A stretch of DNA of 5,264 bases from Betaproteobacteria bacterium. Lineage in GTDB: Bacteria > Pseudomonadota > Gammaproteobacteria > Burkholderiales > Burkholderiaceae_C. Below the pieces are notes generated by a model that was given only the letters and a program-made list of their open reading frames with translations, did not search any database and had not been told where the DNA came from. The position numbers were made by a program, and so were the translations under genes. Where the stretch lies: NCBI GenBank assembly GCA_947448675.1, contig CANFOR010000200.1, forward strand, positions 1 through 5,264. The letters run 5' to 3'. This document shows, in pieces, positions 1 to 4,686 of the stretch (positions are counted from its first letter, which is position 1; each line of letters starts with the position of its first letter).

Positions 1-639
1 CACGCTGCTGGCCTGCTGGTCCTGGGCACCACCGGCGCGTGGCTCGCCGGGCGGCAGCGGCGGTGCATGGGGCTCGGGCGCGGGGTAGACCATGATCTGC
101 GCCGCGGGCCGCCACACCGTCCAGACCCGAAAGGTGCCCAGCGGAAAGCGCGTTTCTGCGCTCAGCGTGGGCAGGCGCTGCAGGCCACGCTGCCCAGGTT
201 TGAAGGACACCGTGACGCTGCTGTGGCCCTGCGCGGGCACATCGGTGTAGACCCAGCGGTCGGCATGGGTGGCTTCGTGCACGGCCAGGCCAATGGCATG
301 CCGAATGCTGCGCTTGTTGTTCTGTAATTGAATGCAAAAATCGGCGCTAAGGCCCGCAAATTGTGCGTGGGGCGCTATCAAATGCATAGTGAGCCCGCGC
401 AGGGTGCCGTGGCAGACATGCATGCCCACCAAGGCGCAACCGGCTAGCAAAAAGGTCAACAGGTAGCCCAAATTAAGTTGGTAGTTGATCGAAGCCACCA
501 GCAAAACCAAGAGCGTAGCGCCCAACATAAAGCCTGGCCGTGTGGGCAAAATATAGACCGTGCGCTGCGTCAGCGTCACTTGGTCTTTGAAGGCCAAGCG
601 CGACTCGAACCAGCGGCGAAGGCGCGCGCGCAGTGTCAT
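1..639 (-). CDS. DUF58 domain-containing membrane protein, partial (C-terminus beyond left edge)
   Basis: An open frame of 213 codons runs from an ATG at 639 down to base 1 with no stop, so only the N-terminal part is present. After a basic N-terminus (MTLRARLRRWFESRLAFKDQ), two hydrophobic segments at about residues 36-51 and 57-76 form a probable membrane hairpin. A soluble region follows with a family-like FAG motif at 94-96 and RFPLGTFRVW at 164-173. That last motif, followed by a VYPAPEP segment and a proline/glycine-rich stretch, is typical of DUF58 proteins encoded next to MoxR ATPases. The conserved DUF58 core itself should lie past the edge. The ATG overlaps the stop of the upstream moxR gene as ATGA, which fixes the start and implies translational coupling. 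The biochemical function of DUF58 is not established. The family is usually regarded as a partner of the MoxR ATPase. Codons 85-102 overlap a repeat-like sequence, listed separately. Confidence 0.88.
   Translation of the reverse strand, partial: MTLRARLRRWFESRLAFKDQVTLTQRTVYILPTRPGFMLGATLLVLLVASINYQLNLGYLLTFLLAGCALVGMHVCHGTLRGLTMHLIAPHAQFAGLSADFCIQLQNNKRSIRHAIGLAVHEATHADRWVYTDVPAQGHSSVTVSFKPGQRGLQRLPTLSAETRFPLGTFRVWTVWRPAAQIMVYPAPEPHAPPLPPGEPRAGGAQDQQASSV
333..394 (+). repeat. Repeat-like segment inside the DUF58 gene, ending in a 17-base GCTA...TAGT element
   Basis: Within the DUF58 coding region the plus strand reads TGCAAAAATCGGCGCTA (333-349), then 24 bases, then GCTATCAAATGCATAGT (374-390) and GAGC. 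From memory, this order and spacing match a short dispersed repeat frequent in Comamonadaceae: AAAATCGGCTCTA, about 24 bases of a GCGC-rich stem, then GCTATCAAAT..ATAG. In the DUF58 frame the stretch encodes HLIAPHAQFAGLSADF (residues 86-101), whose centre still looks like the protein family. It is more AT-rich than the flanking sequence. The repeat identity rests on recall, not on a second full copy in this window; two partial relatives occur in etfB and etfA. Confidence 0.45.
636..639 (-). promoter_or_regulatory. ATGA stop/start overlap (translational coupling of moxR and DUF58)
   Basis: On the minus strand the four bases read ATGA. ATG (639-637) starts the DUF58 gene and TGA (638-636) ends moxR. 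Such overlaps commonly allow a terminating ribosome to restart on the next gene, which would keep the two products in proportion. The overlap is seen directly; the coupling is inferred. Confidence 0.8.
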
Positions 640-1556
640 GGCAAGGGCACGGCTTCCAGCATGGCACGCACTTGTTCGACAGCGCCCCGCCCCGCGTCGC
701 TCACTGGAATTAAGCGGTGCGCGGTGGTTTGCGGCAGCACCGCTTGCACGTCATCGGGGGCCACGTAGTTGCGCCCGGCCAGCAGGGCCTGGGCCTTGGC
801 AGCGCGCAGCAGGGCAATGCCGGCGCGTGGCGAGAGGCCTTGCAAAAACCAGCGCCCCGAGCGCGTGGCGGCTACCAGGTCTTGCACATAGTCGAGTAGG
901 GGCTCGGCAGCGTGCACGGCCTGCACCTGCTGCTGCAAGCTGTGCAGTTCTGCGGGGCTGAGCACAGCGGGCAGGGCGTCGAGCAATAGGCTGCGGTCTT
1001 GGCCGCTGAGCAGGGAGCGCTCGGCAGCACGGTCGGGGTAGCCCAGCGAGATGCGCATCAAAAAGCGGTCGAGCTGGCTCTCGGGCAGGGCGTAGGTGCC
1101 CAATTGGTCCTGCGGGTTTTGCGTGGCGATGACGAAGAAGGGCGAGGGCAGGGCGCGGGTTTCGCCCTCGACCGTGACCTGTTTTTCTTCCATCGCCTCC
1201 AAGAGCGCGCTTTGCGTTTTGGGGCTGGCGCGGTTGATCTCATCGGCCAACAGCACCTGGGCAAACACCGGGCCCGGGTGGAACACAAAGGCCTCTTTGC
1301 CGCGCTCGTAGATCGACACGCCCGAGAGGTCGCTGGGCATCAGATCGGCGGTGAACTGCACGCGCGAAAACTGCAGGCCAAAGCTGCGCGCCAGACCATG
1401 TGCCAAGGTGGTTTTGCCCACGCCGGGCACGTCTTCGATGAGCAGGTGGCCGCCCGCCAAAAGGCAGGCGACGCAGTCTTGCACTTGGGCGCTTTTGCCG
1501 ACGATCACCGTGTTAAGCTGGGAGAGGAGTTGTTGAAGTTTGTGAGGGGTGTCCAT
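636..1556 (-). CDS. MoxR-family AAA+ ATPase
   Basis: The 306-residue product has the full MoxR/AAA_3 architecture. Walker A is DVPGVGKTT at 42-50, Walker B is VLLADEIN at 101-108, sensor 1 is ATQNP at 144-148 and the arginine-finger region is LDRF at 162-165. A C-terminal lid carries sensor 2 in LSPRAGIALL at 241-250. Length is normal for the family (about 300-330). All catalytic residues are present, so it should be an active cytoplasmic ATPase. MoxR proteins are known or proposed to act as chaperones in assembly or activation of protein complexes; the client here is unknown. I chose the ATG at 1556 (MDTPHKLQQL). A frame extension to 1628 exists but would overlap the divergent deacetylase start and adds residues unlike the family. 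There is no strong Shine-Dalgarno before 1556. It is the first gene of an operon with the DUF58 gene, with a 4-base ATGA overlap. Confidence 0.94.
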   Translation of the reverse strand: MDTPHKLQQLLSQLNTVIVGKSAQVQDCVACLLAGGHLLIEDVPGVGKTTLAHGLARSFGLQFSRVQFTADLMPSDLSGVSIYERGKEAFVFHPGPVFAQVLLADEINRASPKTQSALLEAMEEKQVTVEGETRALPSPFFVIATQNPQDQLGTYALPESQLDRFLMRISLGYPDRAAERSLLSGQDRSLLLDALPAVLSPAELHSLQQQVQAVHAAEPLLDYVQDLVAATRSGRWFLQGLSPRAGIALLRAAKAQALLAGRNYVAPDDVQAVLPQTTAHRLIPVSDAGRGAVEQVRAMLEAVPLP

Positions 1557-1626
1557 GGGGCACAACCATAGCGCAAAAAGCCCTCGCTGCTGCTGCGCAA
1601 TTTGAATTGAGAGAAAGTTTTTGGAC
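1557..1626. promoter_or_regulatory. Divergent intergenic region between moxR and the deacetylase gene
   Basis: These 70 bases must hold the start signals for both divergent units. No convincing -35/-10 pair can be read in either direction. The plus-strand side has a purine-rich GAGAGAAAG at 1609-1617, a possible weak ribosome binding site for the deacetylase gene. A perfect 5+2+5 inverted repeat, CAATTTGAATTG, sits at 1598-1609 and could be a regulator site, though a repeat this short can arise by chance. Confidence 0.4.
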
Positions 1627-2574
1627 ATGACTGGCTACTTCACCCACCGCGACTGCCATCTGCATGAAATGGGCCCAGGCCACCCCGAGTGCCCGGAGCG
1701 CTTGGCCGCGATTGAAGACCGCCTTTTGGCCAGCGGCCTGGGCGACGCGCTGGAACGCCGCGAGGCCCCGCTGGCCCTGCTCTCGGCGCTGGAGTTGGCG
1801 CACGACAGTGAGCATGTGGCCTTGCTCGACGCTACGCACGCACGCTTGCAAGACGCCGCAGAGAAGGGCGAACGCGGCTACGTGCAGCTCGATCCCGACA
1901 CCGCTTTGAACGCATCGAGCTGGAACGCTGCTCGGCGCTCTGCCGGTGCGGTGCTGGCTGCGACCGACGCGGTGATGGCGGGCGAAATGCCCAACGCTTT
2001 TTGCGCCGTGCGCCCACCGGGCCACCACGCCACCTATGAGCGCTCAATGGGTTTTTGCATTACCAACCAAGTGGCAGTGGGCGTGCGCCATGCACTAGAG
2101 CGCCATGGCCTGGAGCGGGTGGCGGTGGTGGACTTTGACGTGCACCACGGCAATGGCACGGAAGACATTTTGGCCAATGACGAGCGCGTGCTGATGGTGG
2201 GTATTTTCCAGCACCCCTTCTATCCGCACAGCGGCGCCAACAGCCGGGCCAGCAATATGCTCAATCTGCCGGTGCCCGCCTACAGCAAGGGCCCTGTGGT
2301 TCGCGAAATGATCGAAAGCCATTGGCTGCCGCGCCTAGAGGCCTTCAAGCCGCAGATGATTTTCATCAGCGCCGGGTTTGATGCGCACAAAGACGACGAC
2401 TTAGGCCAGCTCGGTTTGGTCGAGGCCGACTACACCTGGATGACCCAGCAGATCATGGCCGTTGCCAAGCGCCATGCGCAGGGGCGCATTGTCTCTAGCC
2501 TAGAGGGTGGCTACAACCTGTATGCGCTGGGGCGAAGTGTCGAGGCGCATCTGCGCGCCTTGGCCAGTCTGTAA
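1627..2574 (+). CDS. Histone deacetylase-family (class II-type) zinc amidohydrolase
   Basis: The 315-residue protein is a full-length arginase/deacetylase-fold enzyme that removes acetyl groups from amine substrates. Family motifs occur in the expected order: GHPECPERL in loop 1 (18-26), RPPGHHA with the catalytic His pair H133/H134, VVDFDVHHGNGT with metal ligands D171 and H173, HPFYPHSG (196-203), SAGFDAH with metal ligand D252, and SLEGGYN with Y296 at the place of the transition-state tyrosine. All catalytic residues are therefore intact. There is no signal peptide, so it should be cytosolic. The substrate cannot be read from sequence. Bacterial relatives include acetoin-utilisation AcuC, acetylpolyamine amidohydrolases and the class II-like HDAH enzymes. 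I chose the ATG at 1627 because MTGYFTH is the usual family start. An in-frame TTG at 1621, seven bases after GAGAG, is an alternative adding two residues. It is divergent from moxR and probably cotranscribed with the downstream mscS-type gene. Confidence 0.92.
   Translation: MTGYFTHRDCHLHEMGPGHPECPERLAAIEDRLLASGLGDALERREAPLALLSALELAHDSEHVALLDATHARLQDAAEKGERGYVQLDPDTALNASSWNAARRSAGAVLAATDAVMAGEMPNAFCAVRPPGHHATYERSMGFCITNQVAVGVRHALERHGLERVAVVDFDVHHGNGTEDILANDERVLMVGIFQHPFYPHSGANSRASNMLNLPVPAYSKGPVVREMIESHWLPRLEAFKPQMIFISAGFDAHKDDDLGQLGLVEADYTWMTQQIMAVAKRHAQGRIVSSLEGGYNLYALGRSVEAHLRALASL
2493..2505. repeat. Perfect 6+1+6 inverted repeat in the deacetylase gene
   Basis: CTCTAGCCTAGAG is a perfect palindrome with a one-base centre. 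It lies over the codons for S-S-L-E just before the catalytic GGY motif. The window has six CTAG tetramers, five of them between 2096 and 2630, two of which are in this palindrome. Protein constraint may explain it in part, as L-E is often coded CTA GAG here. Confidence 0.5.
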
Positions 2575-2604
2575 CGCGCCGAGCCTGCCAGCGTGTTGAC
2601 CACC

Positions 2605-3864
2605 ATGGGCCTGCCCCCGCTGCTACTAGAGCTTTTTGCCGACGCCAAAGCGGGCGGTCTGTGGTGGGAGGCCTGCGTGCTGCTGCTGAGCTTTGCCATG
2701 GGCTGGCTGGTGCAGCGCAATGCCCGGCGCGAGCACGCCACCGAGCACGTTGCGCGCTTTAGCTTGGTGCTGCCCTTGGTGGCCAGCCTGGGTGTGTTTT
2801 TGGGCCAGTCTATTTTGTCGGCCAGCGAGCGCGTGCCCCTGCTCAAGCTCTCGCTGTCGGTGCTCTTGGCCTGGTTGTTTGCGCGCCTGATTGGCCGCTT
2901 GATCACCAGCAACTTCCCCGACTCAGCCGTTGCGCTGTGGGCCGCGCGCATTCTGCGTGGCGGTGGTTGGTTGGTGGCGGTGCTGGTGGTGTCAGACTGG
3001 ATGGGCCTTCTCACCAGCTACCTGGCGGGCCTGACCCTGCCCATTGGCAAACACCAAACCAGCGTGCTGAGTTTGGTCGAGGGCTCGGTCGCTGCTTTGG
3101 TAACCGTGCTGGGTGCGCTCTGGCTTTCGCAGCTACTCGAAGCGCGGCTTATGAAGGCCCAGCTGCTGGAGATGAACCTGCGCTTGGTCATGGCCAAAGT
3201 CTTGCGTGGCGTGTTGCTGGTGCTGGGCCTGCTCTTGGCCCTGTCTTTGGCGGGCATCGACCTGACCGTGCTGTCGGTCTTTGGCGGCGCTTTGGGCGTT
3301 GGCCTGGGCCTGGGTTTGCAGCGCTTAGCCGCCAACTACGTGAGCGGTTTTGTGATCTTGCTCGAGCGCAGCATCAAGGTGGGCGACAATCTTCGCGTTG
3401 ATGGCTTTGACGGCCAGGTTACCGCCATTCGCACCCGCTACACCCTGCTGCAAGCGCCCAATGGCCGCGAGTCCATCGTGCCCAACGAGACGCTGACCAG
3501 CAGCCGGGTCGAAAACCTTTCATTGGCCAGCTCCCATGTGGCGCTGAGCACCGTGGTTTGCGTGGGCGCAGACAGTGACGTGGCCAGCGTGCAAAGCGTG
3601 CTGCAAAGCGCGGCGGCTTCTTGCCCACGGGTGCTGCCCGATCCCGCACCCAATGCCATGCTGAGCAACTTTGTCGCTGACGGCCTGGAGTTCACCCTGA
3701 GTTTTTGGATCGCCGACCCGCAGCTGGGCCAGCTCAATGCCCGCTCCGACGTTAACATTGCGGTCTTAGCGGGTCTGCGCCAGGCCCAGATTGAAATCCC
3801 TTACCCCCAGCGGGTGGTGCATGAACGCAGGCCCAGCGAGACCCTGCCGCCAAACCCAGGTTAA
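2605..3864 (+). CDS. MscS-family mechanosensitive ion channel
   Basis: The 419-residue integral membrane protein has six predicted hydrophobic segments (about 19-37, 52-72, 80-100, 114-138, 154-177, 195-217). They are followed by the MscS pore helix at about 220-252 with the Gly-rich run VFGGALGVGLGLGLQRLAANY. Next comes the cytoplasmic beta domain with VGDNLRVDGFDGQV (259-272) and the IVPNETLTSSRVENLS block (about 291-306). The alpha/beta region ends in EIPYPQRVVH (397-406), a characteristic MscS C-terminal motif. Such channels sit in the inner membrane and release solutes on hypo-osmotic shock. The Q-R in LQRLAANYVSG replaces the Q-G of E. coli MscS, and the pore resembles the larger MscK-like members. 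The start is uncertain: GTG at 2593 and TTG at 2596 are in frame, and no strong Shine-Dalgarno precedes any of them. The gene lies 30 bases after the deacetylase with no visible promoter, suggesting an operon. Confidence 0.92.
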   Translation: MGLPPLLLELFADAKAGGLWWEACVLLLSFAMGWLVQRNARREHATEHVARFSLVLPLVASLGVFLGQSILSASERVPLLKLSLSVLLAWLFARLIGRLITSNFPDSAVALWAARILRGGGWLVAVLVVSDWMGLLTSYLAGLTLPIGKHQTSVLSLVEGSVAALVTVLGALWLSQLLEARLMKAQLLEMNLRLVMAKVLRGVLLVLGLLLALSLAGIDLTVLSVFGGALGVGLGLGLQRLAANYVSGFVILLERSIKVGDNLRVDGFDGQVTAIRTRYTLLQAPNGRESIVPNETLTSSRVENLSLASSHVALSTVVCVGADSDVASVQSVLQSAAASCPRVLPDPAPNAMLSNFVADGLEFTLSFWIADPQLGQLNARSDVNIAVLAGLRQAQIEIPYPQRVVHERRPSETLPPNPG

Positions 3865-3924
3865 AATAATAGTACGGTCGTTCTTTTTTAGTTTTTCACC
3901 TTTGTTTTCTCTGGAGCTTTAGCC
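3865..3924 (+). promoter_or_regulatory. etfBA leader region, T-rich, with ribosome binding site TGGAG
   Basis: This 60-base gap is strikingly T-rich (a run of six T at 3884-3889, then GTTTTT, TTTGTTTTCT), unlike the GC-rich genes on both sides. TGGAG at 3912-3916 is a good Shine-Dalgarno eight bases before the etfB ATG. TAAAAT at 3862-3867 could be a -10 box, but no matching -35 is visible. No GC-rich hairpin precedes the T run, so I do not call a terminator. Confidence 0.55.
3866..3889. promoter_or_regulatory. Imperfect palindrome upstream of etfB, candidate TetR-type operator
   Basis: Centred between 3877 and 3878, eight of twelve symmetric base pairs match, with the core GTACGGTCGTTC at 3872-3883 flanked by A-rich and T-rich arms. 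It lies 35 bases before the etfB start, immediately after the mscS-type stop codon. Fatty-acid and branched-chain oxidation genes of betaproteobacteria, including etfBA, have been proposed to be controlled by TetR-family repressors, and the size and symmetry would suit one. The palindrome is seen directly; the regulator is inference. Confidence 0.35.
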
Positions 3925-4674
3925 ATGAAAATTCTTGTCGCCGTCAAACGCGTGGTTGATTACAACGTCAAAGTCCGGGTCAAGTCCGACGGCAGCGGTG
4001 TGGACATTGCTAACGTCAAAATGAGTATGAACCCCTTTGACGAAATCGCCGTTGAAGAAGCCGTGCGCCTGAAAGAAAAAGGCCTTGCTACTGAAGTCAT
4101 AGCAGTCTCGTGCGGCGTACAGCAATGCCAAGAAACCCTGCGCACCGCCATGGCCATTGGCGCTGACCGCGCTATTCTTGTGCAGACCGAGGAAGAGCTC
4201 CAACCCCTGGCCGTGGCCAAGCTGCTCAAAGCCCTGATGGACAAAGAGCAACCCGGCTTGGTGATCTTGGGCAAGCAGGCCATCGACGACGACTGCAACC
4301 AAACCGGCCAAATGCTGGCCGCGCTGGCCAAACTACCGCAGGCGACCTTCGCCAGCAAGGTCGAAGTGGTGGACGGCAAAGCCCAGGTCACGCGCGAGGT
4401 AGACGGCGGCTTGGAGACGCTCTTGGTCAGCCTGCCCGCCATCGTCACCACCGACCTGCGCCTGAACGAGCCGCGCTATGTGACCCTGCCCAACATCATG
4501 AAGGCCAAGAAGAAGCAGATGGACACCTTTACGCCAGCCGATTTGGGTGTAGACGTTGCACCGCGCATCAAAACCCTCAAAGTCAGCGAGCCGCCCAAAC
4601 GCGGAGCCGGCATCAAAGTGCCCGATGTAGCCACCCTGGTGGCGAAGCTCAAAAACGAAGCCAAAGTTATCTAA
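3925..4674 (+). CDS. etfB: Electron transfer flavoprotein subunit beta
   Basis: The 249-residue product has the normal full length. It starts MKILVAVKRVVDYNVKVRVK and contains NPFDEIAVEEAVRLKE (36-51), AIDDDCNQTGQM (119-130) and the diagnostic ETF-beta signature from about 157 to 193, with REVDGGLETL, LPAIVTTDLRLNEPRY and LPNIMKAKKK. EtfB binds AMP and pairs with EtfA, which carries FAD. The soluble heterodimer accepts electrons from acyl-CoA dehydrogenases in fatty-acid and branched-chain amino-acid oxidation and passes them to membrane ETF:quinone oxidoreductase. The sequence fits the housekeeping (group I) type rather than the bifurcating FixAB type, judging by the signature block and the absence of fix neighbours. 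TGGAG eight bases upstream supports the ATG at 3925. The stop is 12 bases before etfA, with the etfA ribosome binding site overlapping it, so the two genes form an operon. Codons 55-60 contain a 17-base repeat-like element. Confidence 0.97.
   Translation: MKILVAVKRVVDYNVKVRVKSDGSGVDIANVKMSMNPFDEIAVEEAVRLKEKGLATEVIAVSCGVQQCQETLRTAMAIGADRAILVQTEEELQPLAVAKLLKALMDKEQPGLVILGKQAIDDDCNQTGQMLAALAKLPQATFASKVEVVDGKAQVTREVDGGLETLLVSLPAIVTTDLRLNEPRYVTLPNIMKAKKKQMDTFTPADLGVDVAPRIKTLKVSEPPKRGAGIKVPDVATLVAKLKNEAKVI
4087..4103 (+). repeat. 17-base GCTA...TAGC element inside etfB
   Basis: GCTACTGAAGTCATAGC has the same length and pattern (GCTAYYRAANNYRTAGY) as elements in the DUF58 gene and in etfA. Here it encodes ATEVIA within a segment conserved in EtfB, and it uses the rare ATA isoleucine codon. 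No longer repeat-like flank is visible, so this copy may be coincidence. Confidence 0.25.
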
Positions 4675-4678
4675 GGAA
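4673..4678 (+). promoter_or_regulatory. Ribosome binding site of etfA, overlapping the etfB stop codon
   Basis: AAGGAA includes the last two bases of the etfB TAA stop and lies eight bases before the etfA ATG at 4687. It is close to the ideal Shine-Dalgarno sequence. It fixes the etfA start and indicates tightly linked translation of the two ETF subunits. Confidence 0.8.
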
Positions 4679-4686
4679 CGCACACA

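Noticed and set aside
560..961. 133-codon plus-strand frame across the DUF58/moxR junction
   Set aside because: Arg/Ala/Pro-rich shadow of the two minus-strand genes, whose ATGA junction lies inside it; no motif or ribosome binding site.
1565..1570. TATGGT on the minus strand as the moxR -10 box
   Set aside because: It lies only eight bases before the ATG, implying an almost leaderless message, and no -35 occurs at proper spacing.
999..1571. 190-codon open frame on the plus strand opposite moxR
   Set aside because: It is antisense to the complete MoxR gene with all its ATPase motifs; the antisense product has no recognisable domain.
1557..1628. Longer MoxR start at 1628 on the minus strand
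   Set aside because: It would add 24 residues unlike MoxR N-termini and would overlap the start of the divergent deacetylase gene. The ATG at 1556 gives a standard N-terminus.
2511..3014. 167-codon minus-strand frame opposite the MscS gene start
   Set aside because: Its composition (Ser/Arg/Thr/Pro-rich) is that of an antisense shadow of a hydrophobic protein gene. It also runs over the deacetylase 3' end.
3870..3896. Rho-independent terminator for the mscS-type gene (T-run after the stop codon)
   Set aside because: The T-run is not preceded by a stable GC-rich hairpin; the only symmetric element is an imperfect palindrome better suited to an operator.
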